A model generated the notes under the pieces. That model was not told the DNA's origin and searched no databases. It saw only the letters and a program-made list of their open reading frames with translations. A stretch of DNA of 17,101 nucleotides from Acidilobaceae archaeon (lineage in GTDB: Archaea; Thermoproteota; Thermoprotei_A; Sulfolobales; Acidilobaceae), in contig JALWJI010000083.1 in the NCBI GenBank assembly GCA_027081695.1, forward strand, positions 1-17,101, written 5' to 3'. This document shows, piece by piece, positions 6,755 to 14,440 of this stretch. How positions within the stretch are numbered: position 1 is the first letter of the stretch; each line of letters begins with the position of its first letter. The position numbers and the translations under genes were made by a program.

Positions 6755-6831
6755 TGGTGGACCGGCCGGGATTTGAACCCGGGGCCTCTCGGGTGCAAGC
6801 CGAGCGCTCTTCCAGGCTGAGCTACCGGCCC
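6755..6831 (-). tRNA. tRNA-Ala (UGC anticodon)
   Basis: The minus strand folds into a full 77-nt cloverleaf with encoded CCA: acceptor GGGCCGG/CCGGTCC, D arm GCTC/GAGC, anticodon stem CTCGG/CCGAG with loop CTTGCAC, variable loop AGGCC and T arm CCGGG/CCCGG. The anticodon TGC and the G3-U70 wobble pair both identify alanine. There is no intron. Its 3' end faces the ubiquitin/HerA region about 300 bp away; that spacer (6480-6754) is AT-rich and holds no gene I can see. A TATA-like stretch near 6870-6880 upstream may be its promoter. Confidence 0.97.
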
Positions 6832-6977
6832 ATCCACTCTTCTCTTATTCTCGACACCGAGATTATATTATTTTTCGTCGTCTTGATACTTTCCTGTATT
6901 TCTCCAAAACACGCCTTAAACCATTGTTTTAATAATAAAGCTTTATAGCAGGCATATGAAGAGGGAAAAAGAACCCC

Positions 6978-8180
6978 TTATTTTTCTTTGAAGTATATGT
7001 AGAAGAAGTAGAGTGTCGCTAAAGATAGGAATGACATGAAGCCTATAGTGAGTATTTGTACTAATGTCAGTGTTGCCAAGGTATTTACGTTGGTTAGGTT
7101 TAGCGCGTTTGCCAGATATGGTAGGACTTCTGGAGGGATGCTCTGGATTATTTTTGGATCTGTTACGTCGGCTATGAAGTATGGATACTGGCTAAACGCG
7201 TTTAGATACTCTCCCAGGACTATTGTTACGAGTGCTAGCATGCCTGCGAATAATAGGTTGCTGGCTTCTTTTCTTGATAGGAAGCCGCTCTTCTTTATAC
7301 TCGTATAAGCGACATAGACTAAGTATACTTGGGCTGCGTACAGTATGAGTTTTATGATTAGTAGCCATGATAGGTTGAATGCAACGGTGCCGTCTCCGAC
7401 TTTCCATCCTAGGGGACCGAATATGTTGTTGAACTTGTACTCTACTACACGAAGGGATAGTGTATACCATAGTCCAAGTATTAGCATTAGTCCGAGGCCA
7501 GCTAGCGCCCATGGTACTCCTCTGTCAACGACTGACTTTAGAGCATTCCTATATGAGTCGTCGCTTGTCTTATAGTACTTGACTGCTGCGTATCCTGTTA
7601 CTAGTATTAGTCCTGCTGTTAGTGAAGCAACTATGCTCTTAAGATAGAGGGGTAACAGGGTTGGATTTGTCAATGCCTCCGTGAGATCTAGTCTTGCAAC
7701 AGTTCCGTCAAAGTATAATCCTTTGGGTGTGTTTAGGAAGGCGAATACTGCTCTGAAGCCTAGTGGTATTAGTAGTGCTGAGATAGCTAGGAATATTCCT
7801 GCTATGTTGTGTGCTTTGTCGCTGAGCCTGTTCCATCCATAGTAGTATGTTGTTATTGCTGTGAAGTGTACAACGATTAGGAGTATCGCGATTGCGAATG
7901 GCATAAGGGCTATGTTACCGGCGATTCCGAGGAAGTTTGGATAGAAGCTCAGGAGGAATACTGTGAATGCTGTAGCATATACTCCTGCTACTCCGTAGGT
8001 CGCTGCGTAAAATCTCATTAGCTTGTATGAGAAGTTGAGTAGTGCTTGGTCGTTGTTCTTTTTGGCTCTGTATTTTAGGTAGGGTACTAGGACTGATAGT
8101 GCTATGCCTATGTTTACGAGTATTATGTGTATTCCGAATGTGTATGCTAGCCAGAATACTGCTATCGAGGAGCCATCCAT
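6978..8180 (-). CDS. Cytochrome bd-family oxygen reductase, second subunit (CydA-like, CydA')
   Basis: This 400-residue polytopic membrane protein has about nine hydrophobic helices. Its first helix has a His (His18) in FGIHIILVNIGIAL, placed like the first-helix heme-ligand His of CydA, and a YYYGWNRLSDKAHN segment recalls the CydA helix-3/4 turn. It lacks the GRxPW motif and the paired Glu of true CydA, and it does not read as a classical CydB. This fits the CydA' subunit described for archaeal CydAA' enzymes, which arose by duplication of CydA. Its start follows the cydA stop by 1 nt, with a perfect GGAGGTGA 6 nt before the ATG, so the two are co-translated. It should form the membrane heterodimer with CydA. 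Assigning it to CydA' rather than a divergent CydB is from memory of the family. Confidence 0.75.
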   Translation of the reverse strand: MDGSSIAVFWLAYTFGIHIILVNIGIALSVLVPYLKYRAKKNNDQALLNFSYKLMRFYAATYGVAGVYATAFTVFLLSFYPNFLGIAGNIALMPFAIAILLIVVHFTAITTYYYGWNRLSDKAHNIAGIFLAISALLIPLGFRAVFAFLNTPKGLYFDGTVARLDLTEALTNPTLLPLYLKSIVASLTAGLILVTGYAAVKYYKTSDDSYRNALKSVVDRGVPWALAGLGLMLILGLWYTLSLRVVEYKFNNIFGPLGWKVGDGTVAFNLSWLLIIKLILYAAQVYLVYVAYTSIKKSGFLSRKEASNLLFAGMLALVTIVLGEYLNAFSQYPYFIADVTDPKIIQSIPPEVLPYLANALNLTNVNTLATLTLVQILTIGFMSFLSLATLYFFYIYFKEK

Positions 8181-8181
8181 T

Positions 8182-9849
8182 CTAGCTCACCTCCATGCCT
8201 ACCTCTTCTTTTCCGGGTAACCATAGGAATTTCCATACAGCGTATGCTAGGATGCCTAGTATCACAATGAAGAATACTGCTACTAGTGCTACTAGCGATG
8301 TTGGAGCCGGGTTGAAGGTGTGGGCTACGTCTGGCGTCATGACACCGTATATGGTCCATGGTTTTCTTCCTACTTCTCTAACGACCCATCCCATCCATGA
8401 TACTGCCTGTATTATTATTGCGAAGGGTAATGCAAGTTTTAGAAGCATCTCTGGGAGCTCAGTCTTCTTTACGAATAGATAGTATGCTACACCTAGGACG
8501 AAGAGACCTGACAGTATGGCTAGACCTATTTTTGTATAGTAGACATAGTGTAAGAATAGCGGAGGTCTGCAGTCTCCTATTCTTGCTAGATCCTGGTCAT
8601 GGGTCACGCTGCATACACAGTAGTCCTTAGGTATCTCGTCATAGTTCGGTAAGTGAGCATCGAAGGATCCGTATCCTAGGAAGGCCATTAGTTTTTCGAG
8701 GCCAAATGCTCTACTTATACTGAATATACTCTGGCTTGTGCCCTCCATTGCAGCGAATTTCTCCGGGTTATACTCGGCTATTTCTGTTCCCATCAAGTGC
8801 CCAAAGACGGTGCCTTGTAGCACTATTGCTACTAAGGCAAATATCGCTGCAAACTTGAAGAAGGTGTCCACATATTCATAATATTCGCCGTTCTTTACGC
8901 CTTTTCGTCTTAGCTGGAGTTTTCTCATTGCGTATGCGGCTAGTACAGTGAATGACGATACTGTGATAGCGCTTCCTACTACGTGTAGTATGCTTCCTAG
9001 ATATACTGGGCTCTTGAAGGTTACTGTTGTTACCCCCACGTAGTTAACTGTAGCTTTTAGGATCGCGTCTAGTATAGCCATCACTGGTGTGTTTAGAACG
9101 TCTTGATTAAGGTATTCTGGCTTGATTACTAGCTTTAGTATACTATCCTGCACTGTATAGCCGTGCCATGCTTCGTAGACGAGGCGTTCTATAATACGTA
9201 TAGGCATTTTTACTAATACGACTCCACCGTCCTGTCCTACTACCTCCATTCCTAACTGTTGAAGAAGAGTGACGTTCAGTATGTTAGCATAGTCGGTGGG
9301 TACTGCCAGGAGTAGTTTTGGATATCCCTGGTCGAAAAGCCATTGGCCGGTTGCTGGATCATAGGCTGGTTCCAGGCCTGTTGGTGCCACCATGTATGAG
9401 TTCACTGATACTATCATTGCCGCTGAGAACCATGGACCTATTAGTGCGAATAGCATTACTATTACATGCACTTTCTTTGGTAGCTTCTCCCAGCCGTACC
9501 AGAGCATGTATATGAATACTACCTCCATTAGGAAGGCGAAGACCTCGGCATAGAGAGGAAAGTAGATGTAGTTTCCTGCGGCTTGTGTTAGGTTAGGCCA
9601 TAATAGTACGAGTCCGAATTCCGAGGCCGTGCCGGTAGCTGCTCCAACAGCGAAAACTATTATGAAGCCCTTAACTATTGTTTTAGCTATTTTTAGCCAT
9701 TTCTGGTCTCCCGTCTTCAAGTAAAGTAGTTCTGCGACAAATGCTAGTAGTGGTAGCCCTACTACATATTGAAGTATGCTCCAATGAACAGCTATACCTA
9801 TGAATGACAACAGCCTATCAGCAGCTGCTGGATATATCCCCCACTCCAA
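8182..9849 (-). CDS. cydA: Cytochrome bd-family oxygen reductase subunit I (CydA)
   Basis: This 555-residue membrane protein carries the CydA hallmarks. His22 lies in helix 1 (AVHWSI), a pair of Glu (Glu102, Glu109) lies in YAEVFAFLMEVVF before a YGWEK turn, and His289 in SILHVVGS sits where the heme b558 ligand His186 of E. coli CydA falls. HLMGTEIAEYNPEKFAAMEG matches the conserved QPxKxAAxEG region, and VREVGRKPW (490-498) is the family's GRQPW motif. The enzyme reduces O2 to water with quinol or a related donor in the cytoplasmic membrane. An extra loop of about 130 residues (150-280) separates early and late helices, and a cysteine-containing stretch (DYCVCS, 409-414) lies before GRKPW. 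The start is TTG at 9849 with GGTGAT 5 nt upstream. The CydA-like second subunit follows immediately. Confidence 0.92.
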   Translation of the reverse strand: MEWGIYPAAADRLLSFIGIAVHWSILQYVVGLPLLAFVAELLYLKTGDQKWLKIAKTIVKGFIIVFAVGAATGTASEFGLVLLWPNLTQAAGNYIYFPLYAEVFAFLMEVVFIYMLWYGWEKLPKKVHVIVMLFALIGPWFSAAMIVSVNSYMVAPTGLEPAYDPATGQWLFDQGYPKLLLAVPTDYANILNVTLLQQLGMEVVGQDGGVVLVKMPIRIIERLVYEAWHGYTVQDSILKLVIKPEYLNQDVLNTPVMAILDAILKATVNYVGVTTVTFKSPVYLGSILHVVGSAITVSSFTVLAAYAMRKLQLRRKGVKNGEYYEYVDTFFKFAAIFALVAIVLQGTVFGHLMGTEIAEYNPEKFAAMEGTSQSIFSISRAFGLEKLMAFLGYGSFDAHLPNYDEIPKDYCVCSVTHDQDLARIGDCRPPLFLHYVYYTKIGLAILSGLFVLGVAYYLFVKKTELPEMLLKLALPFAIIIQAVSWMGWVVREVGRKPWTIYGVMTPDVAHTFNPAPTSLVALVAVFFIVILGILAYAVWKFLWLPGKEEVGMEVS

Positions 9850-10104
9850 TTCGGATCACCGTTAGCTATCTCACCACAAGCCTATACTCAATTATATTAC
9901 CTAGGAAGCTCTCATTTTTAAATAAATATGATTTCTACAAGTAAACAAACTTTTGATAAACTTTAAGACCAATAACATCACCCACAACTGCTCATATGTT
10001 ACTTATAATACTATAATAAGGATAAATATGTTATACTGATAAGTGACAATAACATCAACACTATTAACAACAGGAGGTATAGTCTCTAAATCATATGTCA
10101 ATCG

Positions 10105-10181
10105 TGGTGGGCCCGGGGGGATTCGAACCCCCGACCGCCCGGTTATCAGCCGGGCGCTCTACCAGGCTGAGCTACGGGCCC
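10105..10181 (-). tRNA. tRNA-Ile (GAU anticodon)
   Basis: A 77-nt cloverleaf is encoded on the minus strand with CCA: acceptor GGGCCCG/CGGGCCC, D arm GCTC/GAGC, anticodon stem CCCGG/CCGGG with loop CTGATAA giving anticodon GAT, and T arm GGGGG/CCCCC. There is no intron. A TATA-like CTAAATAAG lies about 45 nt upstream. The 255-bp spacer between it and cydA (9850-10104) is AT-rich and contains only likely cyd promoter sequence (TTTAAAAATG near 9912-9921). Confidence 0.97.
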
Positions 10182-10251
10182 AAGACTCCACTGAAGGGTC
10201 TTAGCCTGCGCATCCAATCCTATGTCTTATTTAGATGTCCTATTTTAGGTT

Positions 10252-11145
10252 TTAGCGCCTAGAATTCTTGTTCTTAGATAGTAAGGACTCCTCTTCTTCC
10301 ACTTGTTTCAGAATTTTTAGCCTTGTTTCTGTCGTCTCGAAGGGCAACTTATTCTCTAGTGATTTCTCGATTCTAATTATTCCTCCGTCTATAAGCTTCC
10401 TTAGTGCTTTGTAGGAGATGTAGGCTACTATTTCATTAGGTGCTGACGGATTAGCTGCTTGGTATATTTCTTTGGCAATAAGATATAGTAGTCTAAGCGA
10501 TGATAGTGATCTTATGGCTATGCTCTGGCCCTCCTCCTCTGTATCAATCATAGCAGCTCTAACTAACTCCATTAGTGATTTCGAGTTCAATGCTAACATC
10601 GCCCTATTGTTTTCTTCGTCAATTATTACTTTGACTGGCTTATTATCGGGAAGACTTATCTCCTCGAATTCTCCGTCGGTCATTGCTAGGATGTCTAGCG
10701 GATAATATCCTATCGGATACCCGTCTTCAGTTACAATTATAACTACGTCATAGTTTTTCTTTAACACGTTCTTCGCTACTTCGCTTATCAGAGACCAGAC
10801 AATGTACATGTACTCGGATCCATCAAGAATATCGAATAGCTCCTCTTCATAATCGCCCTCTAAGTCGATGACATTATCTTCTTTCACACTAGTCTTGTCG
10901 ACACTGCTCATGAAATAGGTCGCGATTTTTATGATGAGACGGGCAATATGTCTTCTAAGTACTGTTATTAGTGAAGCTAGCATGAGGGATGGCGCGAGAA
11001 TCGATATAAGGGAGAGATACGTATTGAAGAACAGCCTTAGTCCTAGATCTATAATCATGCCTAGAAGCGTCAAGACTGTAAATGATACTGAGAATACGAA
11101 TATTGCTTCTTTATAGCTTGTCTTCGTTCTCGGCCACCCCTCCAA
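10252..11145 (-). CDS. Two-helix membrane protein with cytoplasmic domain, unknown function
   Basis: The 297-residue product is not recognised. Residues about 14-36 and 42-63 are hydrophobic and form a transmembrane hairpin, followed by a basic stretch (LRRHIARL) that should face the cytoplasm. The remaining 230 residues are an acidic, soluble alpha/beta domain with strands VVIIVTEDGYPIGYYP and VKVIIDEENNRAMLAL, which could be a regulatory or scaffolding fold. It ends with a charged helical tail. The start is the only in-frame candidate before Met30: TTG at 11145, with AGAGGG directly before it and an in-frame TAG upstream. The ribosome site is poorly spaced, so the start is uncertain. It stands alone between tRNA-Ile and a metallophosphoesterase gene, and the neighbours give no functional hint. 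Confidence 0.7.
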   Translation of the reverse strand: MEGWPRTKTSYKEAIFVFSVSFTVLTLLGMIIDLGLRLFFNTYLSLISILAPSLMLASLITVLRRHIARLIIKIATYFMSSVDKTSVKEDNVIDLEGDYEEELFDILDGSEYMYIVWSLISEVAKNVLKKNYDVVIIVTEDGYPIGYYPLDILAMTDGEFEEISLPDNKPVKVIIDEENNRAMLALNSKSLMELVRAAMIDTEEEGQSIAIRSLSSLRLLYLIAKEIYQAANPSAPNEIVAYISYKALRKLIDGGIIRIEKSLENKLPFETTETRLKILKQVEEEESLLSKNKNSRR

Positions 11146-11214
11146 CCCTCTAAAGATGATATGTGGATCTTATTATCGTTAACCACTAGTTATCCTTGAT
11201 CCATTCCTATTATT

Positions 11215-11982
11215 CTAAAGGAAATCAAGGAGAGTTCTCTTAGGTAAAACATCTATCACAGCTATATCTCTCAATAAGGGAAAAGCAACATTATAGACCA
11301 GTGTATTGTTGATTCTAGTTTGAGGCCTTCCTTTATGGGCATGACCGTGAATTGCTATGTCCGGATGCACCTCCTTGATTATCTTCTCGATTCTAGGATC
11401 ATAGAGTTGATCATGTATTGCTGGATGCTCTCCTATTATAGTAGCTTTGGTAACAGCATAATGGGTAACCAGGATAACTATATCGGATGTTTCTCTTGCT
11501 TTAGATAATAGTTCTCTTATAGCAGCTATTCTCTTCCTATAGATTTCTTCTATTCCCGGAATGTTTTTACGTTGCCAACGTGTCGGTCTTTTGAGCGATC
11601 CTCTTGAACCAACAATTGAGATTTTATAGTCGGAACACGTTGTATGATATACTGACTCTCTCAACCATACTATGTCGGGATATTCTTTTATGAACTTATC
11701 TTCTCTATCCATGTATTCCTCGTTGCCGAAAACCGCCACAATATCTGTATCAGGATAACTCTCCCAGATAGCTCTAAATACAGGTTTAGCCATCTCGACT
11801 TTTCCTTTATCTACAATGTCTCCGGCCAATATGAATAAACATGGAGAATCCGGATGTTTTTTCAAGGAGTTCTTGAAGAGGAATAGGTAGTGTGGACTAT
11901 GTATGTCTGCAGAGGCATATATTATGGGGCCTCTGAACTGCAATGGCTCAACACCTAATTCAGACTGCCCATCGTTCTTCAT
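11215..11982 (-). CDS. Calcineurin-like metallophosphoesterase
   Basis: The 255-residue protein shows the metallophosphoesterase motifs in order: DIH (Asp26, His28), GDIVD (54-58), GNEE (86-89), a lone His in VTHYAVT (His174) and HGHAH (212-216). These coordinate two metal ions and hydrolyse phosphoester bonds. The usual GNHE/GNHD box is GNEE here, so the His that normally helps protonate the leaving group is replaced by Glu; this suggests a subfamily with a changed substrate. It is cytoplasmic, with no signal peptide or membrane helix. The ATG start at 11982 has no clear Shine-Dalgarno. The MscS gene ends 33 nt upstream, so the two may share a transcript. The substrate is unknown; phosphodiesterase or phosphatase activity is the family expectation. 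Confidence 0.85.
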   Translation of the reverse strand: MKNDGQSELGVEPLQFRGPIIYASADIHSPHYLFLFKNSLKKHPDSPCLFILAGDIVDKGKVEMAKPVFRAIWESYPDTDIVAVFGNEEYMDREDKFIKEYPDIVWLRESVYHTTCSDYKISIVGSRGSLKRPTRWQRKNIPGIEEIYRKRIAAIRELLSKARETSDIVILVTHYAVTKATIIGEHPAIHDQLYDPRIEKIIKEVHPDIAIHGHAHKGRPQTRINNTLVYNVAFPLLRDIAVIDVLPKRTLLDFL

Positions 11983-12015
11983 CGGCCATCTATACTGATC
12001 ATCGTCTAAACACTA

Positions 12016-12888
12016 TTATCGTTTGGGAGCCGTTTCTTCCTGGTCTTTTAACTCTATTCTTATGACTGGTTCTACTGATTTGAGATGTAGATCTAGTTGT
12101 GGATAAGGGATTATGATGCCGTTTTCTTCTAGAGTACGTTTGAGCTCTGTCTGCAACTTTATCTTTGCAGGGTACCAGAGCTTTGTAGGTGTCCAGCACC
12201 TGATTCTAATGGATACCGATGAGTCCCCATAACTATCTACGAACACCTCGGGTGAGGGATTCACTAAGCAGTAGGGGTTAGAGTCAAGGTATTCTCTAAT
12301 GGTCTTGATCGCTTTCTCGACATCTGTCTTGTAATGTACTCCAACAATGAAATCAATCCGTCTAGCCTTAGTCCTTGAATAATTCGTTATTATACTGTTA
12401 AATACTGTCTGATTAGGTATTCTAACGAGATAGCCGTCCCAAGTCCTGATAAGCGTACTTAGTACCCTTACATCTACTACCTCACCAGCTATATCACCGA
12501 TCATCACAGGGTCTCCAACCCGTAACGGCTGCTCAACAACGAGGAATACCCCACTAATTATGTTTCCTAGGCTACTCTGGGCGGCGAGACCTACAATTAT
12601 GCCTGCAAATCCTCCAGCAACTAACAGGCTACTAAGACTCAGGCCAAAGGGGTATAATGAGAGTATACCTGCCAGTATTAGTATACTATAGAAGACTAGG
12701 TTCTCTACCGGACGATAGATATATGGAGGAATCCTTATCCCTATGGTTCTCCTCATACTGCTACGAACAACGTATGCCACTATTACTCCTATAATTATAG
12801 TGACTATTGCTGACGCAATCTTTGTAATATTAGCTGCTATTAGGTCTCCAATCGACTCTAGCCCTTGAGCGATGGCCATAGCTTCCAT
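12016..12888 (-). CDS. Small-conductance mechanosensitive channel (MscS family)
   Basis: The 290-residue protein has three N-terminal membrane helices (about 20-42, 62-80, 86-117) followed by the MscS beta and alpha/beta vestibule. The pore-lining third helix is rich in Gly and Ala (VAGGFAGIIVGLAAQSSLGN), and the signature VVEQPLRVGD follows it. IPNQ (157-160) and IPYPQ (260-264) are also standard MscS landmarks. The channel opens under membrane tension to release solutes after osmotic downshock. Its length matches E. coli MscS (286). The start is ATG at 12888, or ATG at 12879 with better spacing from the GGGGATGG stretch. It overlaps the end of the DUF432-like gene by about 30 nt, so the two are translationally linked. 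Confidence 0.95.
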   Translation of the reverse strand: MEAMAIAQGLESIGDLIAANITKIASAIVTIIIGVIVAYVVRSSMRRTIGIRIPPYIYRPVENLVFYSILILAGILSLYPFGLSLSSLLVAGGFAGIIVGLAAQSSLGNIISGVFLVVEQPLRVGDPVMIGDIAGEVVDVRVLSTLIRTWDGYLVRIPNQTVFNSIITNYSRTKARRIDFIVGVHYKTDVEKAIKTIREYLDSNPYCLVNPSPEVFVDSYGDSSVSIRIRCWTPTKLWYPAKIKLQTELKRTLEENGIIIPYPQLDLHLKSVEPVIRIELKDQEETAPKR

Positions 12889-13559
12889 CCCCTTTCAACC
12901 GCTATTACTGGTGCTGTCAACGAGAAAACTCCTGTTCTACTTGCTCTGACTTGTTTTAATTTCTCGAGGCCCTCCATCGGCGGTTTCGAAGTGGTCCGTG
13001 ATTCTATTATTGTGTCCTTAATATATACTTCAACTAGAGAATAGAAAATAGTTCCTTTACTATCGGTATAGAGGTGAGAGTAGGCCGAGTTAAAGGGTAC
13101 TCCTCTAATCGTATCTTCTCCCTGAGCAATATAAAATGCTATATGTGCCGTGCAAGGATCCTTATTCTCTAGAGGAAATCCTCTTGTCACCTTAGATTTG
13201 GCATATCGTGCTATTACTCCTTCGATCAAGTTACCCACTAGTGTATATTTCACCTTGCCTGGGGCTAGTCTCGCCAGAATAGAATTTTTATGATATAATA
13301 CGATCTCTAGCGGAGCATGTGCCCAGATTACGTCTCCACGGTTTACTAGTATTTTTTTATCAAATTCAATGTAGACTGCGTCACTTATTCTAAACGGTGA
13401 ATGTATAGGAGGGGCAGGTCTATATTCTATTATTCCTTCGACGTATACTTCCTCGCATCTATACTCGTCGCAGGCTCTGAGAACTCCGTTCTCACTATAG
13501 ATTATTCTTGCTCCGCAGAGGGATAGCGATGTGCCAGGCGTTAATTCTCCTACCAGCAA
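12858..13559 (-). CDS. DUF432-like archaeal protein
   Basis: The 233-residue protein is beta-rich and soluble. The strand pair DAVYIEFDKKILVNRGDVIW followed by HAPLEIVLY recalls the archaeal DUF432 family, whose genes I remember often lying next to MscS genes. No catalytic motif is visible. Four of its five Cys fall in two loose pairs (Cys15 and Cys29, Cys35 and Cys137). The 3' end overlaps the MscS start by about 30 nt, so the pair is co-expressed and the protein may work with the channel; that link is contextual only. The start is TTG at 13559 with GAGGAG only a couple of bases upstream, an imperfect spacing. The DUF432 assignment is from pattern memory, so the family name is less certain than the gene itself. 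Confidence 0.72.
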   Translation of the reverse strand: MLVGELTPGTSLSLCGARIIYSENGVLRACDEYRCEEVYVEGIIEYRPAPPIHSPFRISDAVYIEFDKKILVNRGDVIWAHAPLEIVLYHKNSILARLAPGKVKYTLVGNLIEGVIARYAKSKVTRGFPLENKDPCTAHIAFYIAQGEDTIRGVPFNSAYSHLYTDSKGTIFYSLVEVYIKDTIIESRTTSKPPMEGLEKLKQVRASRTGVFSLTAPVIAVERGWKLWPSLKG

Positions 13560-13688
13560 CTCTCCTCAAGAATAATGCTAGAAGTGTTCGAGGATATTGT
13601 GCTTTACCTCTTACCTGATAAAACTATATACAGGTGTAAACACTGGATTTTCAACAAAGCAAACTAACTATAGAATAGATTAGAAGGT

Positions 13689-14177
13689 CTAGAGGTCGGC
13701 GGCTATACTGGTGAGCATTATGTTTATTGATGCTACTACCTGGTAGAATACTGCTGAGGCTACTAAGTCGTCTGCTACGTCGTCGTGTGATATTGGCCAT
13801 TCTACACACTTAGCGAAGCTCCGGAGAGATTCGGGCCTTTCTCCAGAAATGTCGCCGGTAAGAACACTGCTTGCCCATGCGAGTGTTTCTGCTAGACTGT
13901 TACCTCCTACGCATTCTACGAGGTCATACATATCTATGTAGGTTACACCGAATAGCTCTAATGCCTCATCCTTCAGGTTGTGTCTGATTGCTGGTAGTAT
14001 TACGTCGTCAAATATGCCGACGGCATAGTCCACGAGATCTATTTTTGCTGTCTTGTCGACGCTTGACACTATGATGAAAGCTAGCATTTCATCTATTGCC
14101 GGATCTAGACTTGCAAAAGGTACTATTTTTCCTGGACCCGCATCAACTAGAGTATCTACCACGGGAACCGCACCCAA
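13689..14177 (-). CDS. Small helical protein of unknown function
   Basis: The 162-residue product is not recognised. It is acidic and mostly alpha-helical, with no membrane helix, Cys motif or nucleotide-binding loop. The segment ITSIAADL at the C-terminus and repeated Asp/Ala-rich helices suggest a compact helical bundle. The start is uncertain: TTG at 14177 is the first in-frame candidate after a stop, while GTG at 14162 sits about 9 nt after GGGTG. It stands alone, with about 130 bp to the DUF432-like gene downstream and 263 bp to the BtpA-family gene upstream. That upstream spacer contains a strong inverted repeat. Codon use is like the neighbours, so I take it as real. Confidence 0.55.
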   Translation of the reverse strand: MGAVPVVDTLVDAGPGKIVPFASLDPAIDEMLAFIIVSSVDKTAKIDLVDYAVGIFDDVILPAIRHNLKDEALELFGVTYIDMYDLVECVGGNSLAETLAWASSVLTGDISGERPESLRSFAKCVEWPISHDDVADDLVASAVFYQVVASINIMLTSIAADL

Positions 14178-14319
14178 GCATATTCTTGGCTATTGTATGA
14201 AAGGTAATGGGGCAACCCTGGTATTACCCCTGTCATCTCTAAATGAATTGACGAACAGTAGAGGGGTATTCGATAGTTAGAAGTGACTAACTGGGATCGG
14301 TTGGACTAGGACTCATCAT

Positions 14320-14352
14320 AGGCCTCCAATCACCCTGAGAGGTGAGAGGCCT
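14320..14352. repeat. Two-part hairpin in the spacer upstream of the small helical protein gene
   Basis: AGGCCTC (14320-14326) pairs with GAGGCCT (14346-14352), and inside it TCACC (14330-14334) pairs with GGTGA (14341-14345) around the loop CTGAGA, leaving a 3-base bulge. A competing stem is CAATCA (14327-14332) with TGATTG (14354-14359), and the two folds exclude each other. It may be a terminator for the BtpA-family gene or a leader structure for the next one. Confidence 0.5.
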
Positions 14353-14440
14353 CTGATTGTCCGGGTTCTTCTCGTCATTTCATATCTAGCTAGGCAATAT
14401 ACATGTTTTCTATACTATGTGATATTGATAAAGCAAAATT

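Noticed and set aside
6754..6948. Plus-strand frame across the tRNA-Ala gene
   Set aside because: Its first third is the antisense of the tRNA; the sequence is explained by the cloverleaf on the minus strand.
7192..7512. Minus-strand frame inside the CydA-like subunit gene
   Set aside because: It lies entirely within the membrane protein gene in another frame and shows no domain features.
14240..14330. C/D box small RNA on the minus strand (ATGATGA near 14312-14318)
   Set aside because: A C box is present, but no CTGA D box occurs at a suitable distance downstream on that strand.
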